Positions 51,578 to 60,120 of a stretch of DNA of 64,000 nucleotides are shown piece after piece. The stretch is from the NCBI GenBank assembly GCA_001657295.1, contig LYSW01000001.1, positions 87,499-151,498 of the forward strand. Reading direction: 5' to 3'. The notes under the pieces are model-generated. The model saw only the letters and a list, made by a program, of their open reading frames with translations, was not told the origin of the DNA and searched no databases. Within the stretch, counting starts at the first letter, position 1. Each line of letters starts with the position of its first letter. Made by a program: the position numbers and the translations under genes. This DNA is from Oceanicaulis sp. BBD 1991-10 (GTDB lineage Bacteria; Pseudomonadota; Alphaproteobacteria; Caulobacterales; Maricaulaceae).

Positions 51578-53082
51578 TGCGAGGACTCCTGAGGCGTGGC
51601 GGGCGCGGCGCGCGCGCCCTGACGGAAACCGAAAACAAGCAGAAGCGGGATCAGCCAGGGGAAGATCCGTTCGAACGGATCGCCGGGAATGACGGCGAGA
51701 CCGGCCAACAGCCTGGCGAGACCGGTCAGGGCGTCGCCGCCGATCTGACCGAAGATGTAAAACAAAACGGTGGTGAAGAAGCCGAACAGGATGGCGGCGA
51801 AGATCGCCCAGCCCTGCGGTTCCGCACCGGCGACGCGCGCCACGATGATCGGCCCGAAAGCGGCGCCGAGCGCCGACCAGGAAAACAGCACGCGGTCGAA
51901 TACCGTCGCGGGCAGGGACAGGGTCAGGACGACGGCGAGCAGGCAGATCGCGGCCATCACCGTGCGGCTGACCAGGACCTCGCGGCCTTTCAGAAGTTTG
52001 ACCAGACGCAAATCGTGCGCCGCGGCCGCAGACGCTGCGATCAGAAGCGAGTCCACCGTGCTCATCACGGCCGACAAAATGGCGGCGATCACGATGCCGG
52101 CCAGAACCGCCGGCAAGAGCTCGGCGGCGAGCTGGTAAAAGAGGGCTTCGCCATTGGCGACGTCCGGCAAGAGCGCCCGGCCGGCGAGCGCCAGGCTCGC
52201 CATGCCGATATAGACCAGCACGCCCCAGCTCATCGCGACCAGGAAGCCTTGACGCCGCGCGGCCTCGTCCTTGACCGCCATCAGGCGCGCCAGAAGATGG
52301 GGCTGGCCATAGGTGCCAAGACCGATGGAGGCGATGCCCACGGCGAAACCGAGGAAAGCGAAGCCCGCTCTCCCGCCGAACGGGTCGAGATACGCGCCGG
52401 GCATGGTTTGTGAGAGCGTCTCCGCGATGCCGGCCGGGCCTCCGGCGGCGATCACCGCCAGAACAGGCAAGATCACTGCGATCACCATCATGATGGCGCC
52501 TTGCAGCGTGTCGGTGATCGACACCGCCCAGAAGCCGCCGAGCAGCGCGTAGATCAGGATCACCAGCGCGCCGATCAGGACGCTTTCCGTGCGCGAGAGC
52601 TCAAACTGACTCTCGAAAGCGATGGCGGCCGCGCCGAATTGGGCGGCGATATAGAAGACGAAGGTGAAGAGCACCAAAAAGCCCGCCAAAGCTGCGATGG
52701 CGGGCTTCCAGATCGGGCCGGCGCGGGCGGCCATGAAATCACTGGCGGTGACATGACCTTCGCGGGCGGTCTCCGCGCGCAATCGTGGTCCGAACCAGAG
52801 CCAGACCACGACATAGCCGAGCCAGATCCCCGGCACCATCCACAGCGCCGAAACGCCGAACGCGTAGACAAAGCCGGAAAAACCCAGCAGCACCCATGCC
52901 GAGCTGGTCGACGCGGCGTAGGACAGGCCCGCCACCCAGGGGCCTAAGCCCCTTCCCCCCAGAAAGAAATCCGATTCATTCCGATTCAGCCGCGCGGCCC
53001 AGACGCCGATGGCGATCAGCACGATCTTGTAGACCACAAGCGTCGCCAGAACGACGCCGGTCGACGTTTCAGCTGAGCCCAT
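51574..53082 (-). CDS. Sodium:solute symporter, PutP-like
   Basis: The 502-residue SSS-family transporter has about 13 TM helices. The signatures are FFLGGRGLGPWVAGLSYAASTSSAWVLLGFSGFVYAFG, YALLGGFWAVSITDTLQGAIMM and AILSAVMSTVDSLLIAASAAAAHDL. These resemble PutP, and a putA gene is present in the window, so sodium-proline symport is likely, though pantothenate or other substrates cannot be excluded. It is followed by DUF1330 and GNAT genes, all overlapping. Confidence 0.9.
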   Translation of the reverse strand: MGSAETSTGVVLATLVVYKIVLIAIGVWAARLNRNESDFFLGGRGLGPWVAGLSYAASTSSAWVLLGFSGFVYAFGVSALWMVPGIWLGYVVVWLWFGPRLRAETAREGHVTASDFMAARAGPIWKPAIAALAGFLVLFTFVFYIAAQFGAAAIAFESQFELSRTESVLIGALVILIYALLGGFWAVSITDTLQGAIMMVIAVILPVLAVIAAGGPAGIAETLSQTMPGAYLDPFGGRAGFAFLGFAVGIASIGLGTYGQPHLLARLMAVKDEAARRQGFLVAMSWGVLVYIGMASLALAGRALLPDVANGEALFYQLAAELLPAVLAGIVIAAILSAVMSTVDSLLIAASAAAAHDLRLVKLLKGREVLVSRTVMAAICLLAVVLTLSLPATVFDRVLFSWSALGAAFGPIIVARVAGAEPQGWAIFAAILFGFFTTVLFYIFGQIGGDALTGLARLLAGLAVIPGDPFERIFPWLIPLLLVFGFRQGARAAPATPQESSQ

Positions 53083-53291
53083 GAAAACCGCCCGCCCTCT
53101 CGGCTGTTCGACAAGCGAGGCTCATTCAGACACGAAACCGTCACCCGGGCAAAGCCGCAATGGTCGTACTTTTCGCACGCCGTGCGCCGGTGTGGCGCAA
53201 ATGATATATCTTTTCCGTTTTCAGCCGCGGCGACGGCGTTATTCTAGGCGCCCGGCCCGGTCGTTCGCTTCGCCCAAGGGGATTCGCCACG

Positions 53292-54077
53292 ATGCTTCAA
53301 TTGCTTGCCAGCTGCGCTCTGTCGACCACGCTCGCCAACGCCGAGCCGCCGGCCCCGCCGGTCGTATCCGAGCCCTTCACCCAGGCGGTGTTTCAGACCT
53401 GGGTTGATGCGCGGGCCGGGACGGGCGATCCCGCCTACTGGTACTCCGTCGGCACGGTCAGGGCCTACCCGTCCGGCGACTTGCTCTATGTGATGGAGGG
53501 CTATGACGCCTCGACCTCCCATTGGCCGCAGGGCCGGGAGGGCGCCGTCGCGCATCAATATAACCGCAAAATCTACATCTTCCGCGATCCGGAGACCGGC
53601 GAGGTGGTCCCGGAAAGCGACGCAGTCGCCTACCCCTATCAATTCATCACCTACACCCTGGCCGACGGCGGTCTTCAAACGCAGGTGGAGCAGGGTTCGG
53701 GCGATCGAATTCAGCGCATTTCCGGCGACTCCATGAGCTTCCGGCGCATCGGCGACACCCATGTCTTCACGGCGCCGGTCTTTCTCGATTTCCCGATCCC
53801 GGGAACCGAGCGGCGAATCGAAGCGTGGGAGAATTATGACTTCTTCATCCAGCCCGACACGATCGAGGAGCCTCACCAGCTCAGCTGGGCGCGCATCGGC
53901 CAGCTTCCGGCCTGGGCCGGCGGCGAGCTCGGCGTGATGCACCTGGTGACCTGGCGCATCGATGACTACGCCGAGGTGCCGGAAAGCCTGCGCAGCTATA
54001 TCGAAGCGGAAGCCCCGCTCTGGATGAGCCCGCCATTGAGCCTGGACGAAGTGCGCAGCCTTCAGGCGGGAGACTAA
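53292..54077 (+). CDS. Secreted DUF1838-like protein
   Basis: The 261-residue protein has a signal peptide (MLQLLASCALSTTLANA). The body YWYSVGTVRAYPSGDLLYVMEGYDASTSHW, YNRKIYIFRDPETGEVV, YPYQFITYTL and DIPEE-like tails resemble DUF1838 proteins, which occur in sphingomonads and relatives. Function unknown; periplasmic location expected. It opens the accessory gene run at 53-62 kb, only three bases before the first Tat-exported nitrilase homologue, so the two are probably cotranscribed and may act on the same compound. Confidence 0.6.
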   Translation: MLQLLASCALSTTLANAEPPAPPVVSEPFTQAVFQTWVDARAGTGDPAYWYSVGTVRAYPSGDLLYVMEGYDASTSHWPQGREGAVAHQYNRKIYIFRDPETGEVVPESDAVAYPYQFITYTLADGGLQTQVEQGSGDRIQRISGDSMSFRRIGDTHVFTAPVFLDFPIPGTERRIEAWENYDFFIQPDTIEEPHQLSWARIGQLPAWAGGELGVMHLVTWRIDDYAEVPESLRSYIEAEAPLWMSPPLSLDEVRSLQAGD

Positions 54078-54080
54078 GCC

Positions 54081-55250
54081 ATGAGCGAGATGGACCGCCG
54101 CCGCCTGTTTGAAGCCGCGATCGCTCTAAGCGCGTTCGGCGCCGTCGCCGCGACCGCGTCAGCGCAACCGGCCGAACAGGCGAGCCCGCTTCCCGACCGC
54201 GGCCTTGATCCCAACGTGCCGTTCGACGGCGCGTATGAAAAAGTCGAGCTGGCCAAGCCTGTGGTGCGCCTCGGCGTCGTTCAAAGCCGGGTGCGCGGCG
54301 TGGAGACCGGCACGACCCGCGAGCTGAACCGAACGCGCGGCGAGAATCTCGCGCACCTGCTCGAGCTGATCGACGGCGCGCAGGCCTGGGGCGGGACCAA
54401 GGACATTCTCTTCTTCCATGAATTCCCGATCACCGGCTACCGGGCGACCTGGGGCCGAACCGACACCTTGCGGGCGGCCATTGAGATACCCGGCGAGGAA
54501 ACCGAAGCGGTCGGCCGCAAGGCCCGCGAACATGGCTGCTATATCGTGTTCGGATCATATGCGCGCGACCCGGACTGGCCCGACCATGTGCTGTCCATCA
54601 CAACCATCATCGGACCGGACGGTGAAATCGTCGACAAGCATTGGAAAGCCCGCAACATCAAGGGCGTCTTCGGTCCAGGCTTCGAGCTGTTCACGACCAC
54701 CATTTATGACGTGCTGGACCGCTATATCGAAATGTATGGGCTGGATCATGTGATGCCGGTCACGCGCACCCCGCTGGGCAATATCGTCACCAGCTCGGTC
54801 CAGCGCGAGCCAGAGCTGTTTCGCGCCTTCGCCATGAAGGGCGGAGAGCTCTTTCTGCGCACCGCGACCGGCGGCTTCACCCCGCTCGATATTCAGGCGA
54901 CGAGCCTCTACAACTCCGTTTACACCGCCATCGTGAACAACGCCGTCAGCCCGGGCAATCCGGGATTCCTGCCGGACAATGGCGGCGCCGGAGGATCGGC
55001 GATCTACGGGCCTGGCGGAGACATGATCGGCGAGGCGAATTCAGAACACGAGACCATCGTGACCGCGAACATCCCCATGGCAAGCTTCCGGCAGCGCCAT
55101 CGCATTCCCTACGTCCACATGGACCTGTACCGGCCGATTTTCGACGCCTATCGCAACCGCTTCCCGCCCAACCTGTTTGACGACTATCTGCCCACCGACG
55201 TGCGCGACGCCGCCCGCTTTCTCGCCGACAAGGGCGTATGGGCGCGATGA
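54081..55250 (+). CDS. Tat-exported nitrilase-superfamily protein with Ser in place of catalytic Cys
   Basis: The 389-residue protein has a twin-arginine type signal (DRRRLFEAAIALSAFGAVAATASAQ) and a nitrilase fold. E114 (FFHEFPITGY) and K189 (KHWKARN) match the triad. The Cys position, located by aligning PELFR, is S238 in NIVTSSVQREPELFR. A motif YDVLDRYIEMYGLDHVMPV is shared with the homologue at 60507. It may be an inactive binding protein, or use Ser. An ATGA overlap links it to the CpcT/CpeT-like gene. Confidence 0.82.
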   Translation: MSEMDRRRLFEAAIALSAFGAVAATASAQPAEQASPLPDRGLDPNVPFDGAYEKVELAKPVVRLGVVQSRVRGVETGTTRELNRTRGENLAHLLELIDGAQAWGGTKDILFFHEFPITGYRATWGRTDTLRAAIEIPGEETEAVGRKAREHGCYIVFGSYARDPDWPDHVLSITTIIGPDGEIVDKHWKARNIKGVFGPGFELFTTTIYDVLDRYIEMYGLDHVMPVTRTPLGNIVTSSVQREPELFRAFAMKGGELFLRTATGGFTPLDIQATSLYNSVYTAIVNNAVSPGNPGFLPDNGGAGGSAIYGPGGDMIGEANSEHETIVTANIPMASFRQRHRIPYVHMDLYRPIFDAYRNRFPPNLFDDYLPTDVRDAARFLADKGVWAR

Positions 55251-55858
55251 TTGTTCTGGCCGCCAGCGCCGCCCTGGCGATCGGCCCCGACCCGGCCGGC
55301 GATCTCGCCCAGATGCTGGAGGGCGTCTGGGACAACAGCGCCCAGGTCGCAGAAGAAGGCGACCCGCGCCGCCCTCACCTGCAGGTCCGCCATGTGGCCT
55401 TCGAAAGCGCGGCGGCGGACGGCGCGCTGATTTATGCGGAATTGCGCGTTGGCGGCCCCGGCGGCGAGCTCTACCGCCAGCGGGTCTACGCCTTTGACGG
55501 CGCGCCTGACGGCACGGCGCTGACCATGGGCGTCTGGACGCTGGCGGAGCCGGACGCCGCGGCGGGCATGGAGGCGGACGCCCTGAGCCGGCTGGCCGCC
55601 GGCGATCTCGTCCGCTTCGACGCCGGCTGCGACTTCATCTGGCGGTATGGCGACACCGGCTGGGCCGGCGCCATCGAAGACGGCGCTTGCCGGATCACCT
55701 CCAGCCGCTCCGGCGTCGAGATGATCATCAACGCCGAATTCACGATCGCCGAAGACCGCTTCACCCATTCAGAATCCGGGCGCAACGCGGAGACCGGCGA
55801 GGCCCTGTTCGGACCGCCGAACGGCGCGCCCAACCTCTATGACCGAGTGGACGATTGA
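55247..55858 (+). CDS. Secreted CpcT/CpeT-like protein
   Basis: This 203-residue protein (from ATG 55247, overlapping the upstream stop) begins with a signal-like segment. It resembles CpcT/CpeT chromophore lyases: DLAQMLEGVWDNSAQVAEEGDPRRPHLQVRHVAFES … LYRQRVYAFDGAPDGTALTMGVWTLAEP. Cyanobacterial members attach bilins to phycobiliproteins; a bacterium without phycobilisomes probably uses the barrel for another small molecule. The two Cys (DAGCDFIW, DGACRI) could form a disulfide. The track start at 55238 is also possible. Confidence 0.75.
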   Translation: MIVLAASAALAIGPDPAGDLAQMLEGVWDNSAQVAEEGDPRRPHLQVRHVAFESAAADGALIYAELRVGGPGGELYRQRVYAFDGAPDGTALTMGVWTLAEPDAAAGMEADALSRLAAGDLVRFDAGCDFIWRYGDTGWAGAIEDGACRITSSRSGVEMIINAEFTIAEDRFTHSESGRNAETGEALFGPPNGAPNLYDRVDD

Positions 55859-55861
55859 CCC

Positions 55862-56569
55862 ATGACCGATTCCCCCAAGCTTGAGCCCACAATGGTCCGC
55901 TCCGACAAGACCGCGCGAGAGATTTTTGAAGAGGTGCGCGCCAATCCAGCCCGGGCGCGTTTCGGCTTCGGTGACCGGCTCGGCATCGTCAATGTGGACC
56001 CTCAAAAGGCCTATACGCGCCCGGACCTGTTCCCAAAGACCGGCTATGTGACCGATCCCGATCAGCTCCACCATATCAATGAGCTATCAAAGCTCGCGCG
56101 CGGCAAAGGCCTGCCGGTGGTCTGGACCCATGTGGCCTATATGAACAACGCCGCGGACGCGGGCGTCTGGGGCACCCGCACGGACACGCCCGACAGCCTG
56201 CAGAACATCAAATACGGCTCGGACCGGCACGCCTTCGACGATCGCGTGGAGATCGATCCCGCCGTCGACGCGGTCTACACCAAGCGCATGCCGTCGGCCT
56301 TTTTCGAAACCCCGCTGGCGAGCTTTCTGACCTGGCACAAGGTGGACACCGTGGTGATCACCGGCGGGTCGACGTCAGGCTGCGTACGCGCCACCGCGGT
56401 CGATGCGCTCAGCCATGGCTACCGCGCCATCGTGCCGATCGAGTGCGTCGCCGACAAACACGAAAGCTATCACTTCGCCAATCTGACGGATCTGCAGCTC
56501 AAATATGCCGACGTCGTTGACGTCGCGGAGATTTATGCCTGGCTGGAGGCGTATGGCGGCCGTGATTGA
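55862..56569 (+). CDS. Isochorismatase-fold amidohydrolase (N-carbamoylsarcosine amidase-like)
   Basis: The 235-residue cysteine hydrolase shows the family triad: Asp in GIVNVDPQKAYT, Lys in YTKRMPSAFFETPLASFL and Cys in TGGSTSGCVRATAVDALSHGYRAIVPIECVAD. Relatives deaminate N-carbamoyl, nicotinamide-like or biuret-type substrates. No signal peptide, so cytoplasmic. It is three bases after the CpcT-like gene and before two PuuE-like genes; this suggests breakdown of an N-containing compound, by inference. Confidence 0.9.
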   Translation: MTDSPKLEPTMVRSDKTAREIFEEVRANPARARFGFGDRLGIVNVDPQKAYTRPDLFPKTGYVTDPDQLHHINELSKLARGKGLPVVWTHVAYMNNAADAGVWGTRTDTPDSLQNIKYGSDRHAFDDRVEIDPAVDAVYTKRMPSAFFETPLASFLTWHKVDTVVITGGSTSGCVRATAVDALSHGYRAIVPIECVADKHESYHFANLTDLQLKYADVVDVAEIYAWLEAYGGRD

Positions 56570-56630
56570 GATCGGCGCCGGCGTCCTCTTCCCTTGATGG
56601 GAGAGAGAAAATCAGGGAGCGAATTTCGAG

Positions 56631-57578
56631 ATGATCGCCGATCCCAATCTTTACGATTACAACCCCTATTCCGGCCGTCCGAAGATCGAATGGCCGGACG
56701 GCAAGAAGCTGGCCTTCTGGGTCGCGCCGAATATCGAATTCTATGAATTCGATCCGCCGAAGAATCCCAGACGCCCCGGCTGGCCGCGCCCGGCGCCGGA
56801 CGTGACCGGCTATTCCCAGCGCGATTACGGCAACCGGGTCGGCCATTGGCGCTTGATGGAGCTGATGGACAAATATGGCTTTAAAAGCTCGGTGAGCCTG
56901 AATGTCGCCATGTGCGATCACTGCCCGGAGATCATCGAGGCCTGCAATGCGCGCGGCTGGGAATTCTTCTCCCACGGCATCTACAACACGCGCTTTTCCT
57001 ATGAGATGGACGAGGCGCAAGAGCGGGCGGTGCTGGAGGATTCGATCCGCACGGTCGAAGCCGCCACCGGCCAGCGCATCCGCGGCTATCTGGCGCCGGC
57101 CTTGACCCACACCACCCGCACGCTTGATCTGATCGCCGAGTATGATTTCTGGTATACGTGCGATCTGTTCCAGGACGATCAGCCCCAGCCGGTCAAGACC
57201 AGGGCCGGCAGGCTGTGCTCCATGCCCTATTCGCTGGAAGTCAATGACGTCATCACCTATGGCGCGCTGGCCATGGACCCCTGGCGCTATGCCGACGTGC
57301 TCAAACGCCAATTCGACCGGCTGCTGGAAGAGGGTGGGGAGAGCGGCACGGTGATGTGCATCCCTTTGCACGCTTATCTGGTCGCCCAGCCCCACCGATT
57401 GCGCGCCTTCGAAGCGGCGTTCAAGCATGTCGAGGCCCATGCCGATGAGGTCTGGATCACCCGGGCGGTCGATATCGCCGCGCTCTGGCGAGAGCATTAT
57501 TGGGATGTCACTCAGGACGATTTGGCTGAGAAGGGCCTGGCGAGCGGCGGCGCTGCGTTTGAAGAGTTCGCGCCATGA
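56631..57578 (+). CDS. Polysaccharide deacetylase-fold protein, PuuE-like (copy 1)
   Basis: The 315-residue protein begins YDYNPYSGRPKIEWPDGKKLAFWVAPNIEFYEFDPP, continues DYGNRVGHWRLMELMDKYGFKSSVSLNVAMCDHCPEIIEACNARGWEFFSHGIYN, and ends with an alpha/beta barrel. It resembles the PuuE/allantoinase-like branch of NodB-homology proteins, which open ureide rings without the zinc triad. It lacks a TFDDG motif. The role here is unknown. Its stop overlaps the second copy by ATGA. Confidence 0.85.
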   Translation: MIADPNLYDYNPYSGRPKIEWPDGKKLAFWVAPNIEFYEFDPPKNPRRPGWPRPAPDVTGYSQRDYGNRVGHWRLMELMDKYGFKSSVSLNVAMCDHCPEIIEACNARGWEFFSHGIYNTRFSYEMDEAQERAVLEDSIRTVEAATGQRIRGYLAPALTHTTRTLDLIAEYDFWYTCDLFQDDQPQPVKTRAGRLCSMPYSLEVNDVITYGALAMDPWRYADVLKRQFDRLLEEGGESGTVMCIPLHAYLVAQPHRLRAFEAAFKHVEAHADEVWITRAVDIAALWREHYWDVTQDDLAEKGLASGGAAFEEFAP

Positions 57579-58483
57579 GTCTTGATCCCAGCCATCTCGA
57601 TTATCCCAACCGCCGCCACGGTCAGGATATCGACCGCCATGACTGGCGGCTCGCCAAGGACCGTGCGAAAGCCAGCCTGCCAGACGGGCGCAAGCTCGCC
57701 GTGATGCCGGTGGTGGCGTGCGAGCACCATCCGATCGATCCCTCCAAAACGCCTTTCAACCACCCTCACGGGATGATCACGCCCTTTCCCGACCTTCGCC
57801 ATTTCACGACGCGGGATTACGGCAACCGGGTCGGCGTATTTCGCATTCTCAAGGCGTTTCGCGAGGCCGGGCTGACCGCCACCTTCGCCTTGTCCGCCGC
57901 CCTGCTGGACCGGGCCCGGCCGCTGGTCGATGCGATCTTGAGTGACGGCCACGAGATTGCGGCGGCCGGCCTTCATGGCGACGCCATCCATCATTCCGGT
58001 CTCAGCCAGGCCGAGGAAGGCGCGATCATCGCGCAGAGCCGCGCCGCGTTCGCGCAAGCCGGACTTGAGCCGGTAAGCTGGCTCTCGCCCGCGCGTCAGC
58101 AAAGTTTCGCCACACCTGATCTGCTCGCCGAGGCGGGCTTCGCCGCGGTTTTGGACTGGGAGACCGATCAGGTCCCGCTTGCCATGCGCACGCCGCACGG
58201 GCCGCTCACCGCGCTGCCGGTCCACAACGAGTTGGACGACTTCAAGCTGCTGATCGAGCGCAAACAAACCGAGGAGAGCTGGGCGCGGCAGATCGCGGAG
58301 GCGGCGGCCTTCCTTCTCGGCGAGCACGAGCGCTTCGGCCAGGTCCTTGGCTTTTCGTTGACGCCCTTCGTGATCGGCCAACCCTTCCGGATCGGCGCCC
58401 TGGAGAGGCTTCTGGCTGTTTTCGCGGACAATGAAGCGATCTGGTGCGCCCGCGCGCAAGACATCAAATCCGCCTTCCGCTGA
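57575..58483 (+). CDS. Polysaccharide deacetylase-fold protein, PuuE-like (copy 2)
   Basis: The 302-residue paralogue of the preceding gene has YPNRRHGQDIDRHDWRLAKDRAKASLPDGRKLAVMPVVACEHHPIDP, TTRDYGNRVGVFRILKAFREAGLTATFALSAALLDRARPLVDAILSDGHEIAAAGLHGDAIHHSG and ETDQVPLAMRTPHGPLTALPVHNELDD. Both copies keep the DYGNRVG motif. The overlap suggests a complex of unlike subunits or sequential steps. A 153-base AT-rich gap follows before the RiPP locus. Confidence 0.82.
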   Translation: MSLDPSHLDYPNRRHGQDIDRHDWRLAKDRAKASLPDGRKLAVMPVVACEHHPIDPSKTPFNHPHGMITPFPDLRHFTTRDYGNRVGVFRILKAFREAGLTATFALSAALLDRARPLVDAILSDGHEIAAAGLHGDAIHHSGLSQAEEGAIIAQSRAAFAQAGLEPVSWLSPARQQSFATPDLLAEAGFAAVLDWETDQVPLAMRTPHGPLTALPVHNELDDFKLLIERKQTEESWARQIAEAAAFLLGEHERFGQVLGFSLTPFVIGQPFRIGALERLLAVFADNEAIWCARAQDIKSAFR

Positions 58484-58572
58484 GCTCCCAAGAACGTGCA
58501 TTCAGACAAACAACCACCTGTGGCATGTGATCGCCATAGTGATTTTATGGATGTTTTTTCAAAAGTTTAGGG

Positions 58573-58600
58573 TTGTCGCGCTGGATTTATTCTTCATTAT
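58573..58600 (+). promoter_or_regulatory. Possible sigma70-like promoter for the RiPP locus
   Basis: TTGTCG and CATTAT with a 16-base spacer lie 36 bases before the precursor ATG in an AT-rich stretch, unlike the tightly spaced upstream genes. This suggests the RiPP locus has its own promoter. Confidence 0.35.
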
Positions 58601-58636
58601 TTGGGCGCGCAATTCGCGCAACCCATAGGAGGAACC

Positions 58637-58807
58637 ATGTTCGAAAAAGCTTTGGCTGAAGCCACTTTCCGTGACCTCAACGATGCCGAAATCGACGCTG
58701 TCGCCGGCGGCAGCAGTCCAATTCTCTGCCTGACGGAGTCGGAGCGTGAAGTCGCCGTCGAAGGCGGCGGCTCAATCACGATGACCGTGATCGACGACAA
58801 CTGCTGA
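58637..58807 (+). CDS. RiPP precursor peptide with double-glycine leader (56 aa)
   Basis: From the ATG at 58637 (AGGAGG 4 bases upstream) the peptide is 56 aa. The leader MFEKALAEATFRDLNDAEIDAVAGG fits the bacteriocin-type LxxxEIxxVxGG pattern and ends in GG. The core is SSPILCLTESEREV…VIDDNC, 31 aa, rich in Thr/Ser next to Glu/Asp with Cys at positions 31 and 56. The downstream ATP-grasp ligase is of the graspetide type, whose enzymes join Ser/Thr or Lys side chains to Asp/Glu. The ORF track only lists a longer frame starting at 58601, which hides the true start. No peptidase or exporter is adjacent. Confidence 0.72.
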   Translation: MFEKALAEATFRDLNDAEIDAVAGGSSPILCLTESEREVAVEGGGSITMTVIDDNC

Positions 58808-58816
58808 TCAAGGCGG

Positions 58817-59953
58817 ATGGGAATGTCGCTGCTGACGCTGAGCCTGAAAGGCGATGTACACGCCAGCGCCATAAGCTGGGCGCTAAACGAGGTCGGCGTT
58901 TCAGCGGCATTCCTGGCCTTGAACTCCGCGGGTTCGACGCCGAATGAATTGAGCTTCCGCACAGGCGAGCGTCCTTTAGCGGACAGCATCGACCGGGACG
59001 CGACCCTCTTCTTCCGTCGGCTGTCGATTCCCGTGAACGTCGCGACTGACGCGCCCCTGCACGAGGATGCCGCGCTTGAAGCCGCCAACCAGGAAGAAAC
59101 CTTCACCCGCTTCCTGGAGGATTTCGAAAACACGCTTCCGCTCTACTACAGAGTGGTGAACGATCCCAGCGCCGTGCGGAGGTCGAATAAGAAAATCAAC
59201 CACATGGCGACCGCTGAGGCGATCGGGCTGGACGTGCCGTCCACCCTGGTGAGCTCGGACATCAACCAGATCCGCGCATTCGCCGCAGCGCATGAATACG
59301 ACATCGTCTATAAGCCGCTGCGGCCGAATGTATGGCGGCTCGACGGCGGCCATCTGGTGACGACGCGGACGCGGCGCCTGACGCGCGACGATATCGAGAC
59401 GATCAGCGCGTCGCCGCCCATGCCCGCCATATATCAAGCGCTTATTCAAAAGCGAGCCGAGTATCGCGTGTGCATTTTTGGGGACCAATGCGTCGCGGCG
59501 CGTCAGGGCGGTCTTCCTGGAATGGTCGACTGGCGCTCGGCGATGCGCCGCGGCGGCGAAGTCGAACGGGTCGACCTGCCGTCCGCCTTGACCGCGCACT
59601 TGCTGAAACTCGCAGGCGCGCTCGGCGCTGATATCTGCACGATGGACATCGCTGAAGACCAGGCGGGGCGATACTGGTTCCTGGATTTCAACACCAACGG
59701 CCAGTTTCTTTTTCTTGAGCAATACGACACCGCCTTCGACATGCTGCGTGTCGCCACCCGTTATTTGTCCTGGGCCTGCGGCGCGTCTGTTTCGGACACC
59801 GCGCTGAACGCCATCAGCCTGCAGCGTTATGTCGATGAGGCCTATCCCGCGTTTGTCGCAGATGAAGGCCAGGACACCGATCTCGGCCGACCGGTCGTGC
59901 GGAAGGCTTTCGACCCCGCCCTTAAAATCGAGGCGGCGCGCCAAGCGGGATAA
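58817..59953 (+). CDS. Graspetide-type ATP-grasp ligase (MvdC/MvdD-like)
   Basis: The 378-residue protein (376 from ATG 58823, which has better AAGG spacing) shows an N-terminal segment SLLTLSLKGDVHASAISWALNEVG. Ligase motifs follow: NDPSAVRRSNKKINHMATAEAIGLDVPSTLVSSD, YKPLRPNVW, PAIYQALIQKRAEYRVCIFGD, DWRSAMR and FLDFNTNGQFLFLEQYDT (ATP/Mg site). This matches the microviridin-type ATP-grasp family that cross-links precursor side chains by ester or amide bonds. It lies 9 bases after the precursor. No N-terminal leader-binding domain is distinguished by eye. Confidence 0.85.
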   Translation: MGMSLLTLSLKGDVHASAISWALNEVGVSAAFLALNSAGSTPNELSFRTGERPLADSIDRDATLFFRRLSIPVNVATDAPLHEDAALEAANQEETFTRFLEDFENTLPLYYRVVNDPSAVRRSNKKINHMATAEAIGLDVPSTLVSSDINQIRAFAAAHEYDIVYKPLRPNVWRLDGGHLVTTRTRRLTRDDIETISASPPMPAIYQALIQKRAEYRVCIFGDQCVAARQGGLPGMVDWRSAMRRGGEVERVDLPSALTAHLLKLAGALGADICTMDIAEDQAGRYWFLDFNTNGQFLFLEQYDTAFDMLRVATRYLSWACGASVSDTALNAISLQRYVDEAYPAFVADEGQDTDLGRPVVRKAFDPALKIEAARQAG

Positions 59954-60120
59954 GCGCGCAGACCGCGCGGCGCGCCCGCAACACCTGACCTTGCCGCCGG
60001 CCGCGCGCACTTAAATCGACCGATCCCGCAGCGACAGGCATATGGAAATCCGGCCGAAGCCTATAAGCTTGGCGGACCAGTAATTTGTCTGGCCTGGCGA
60101 CTGCATCGGGACCGTTGAGC

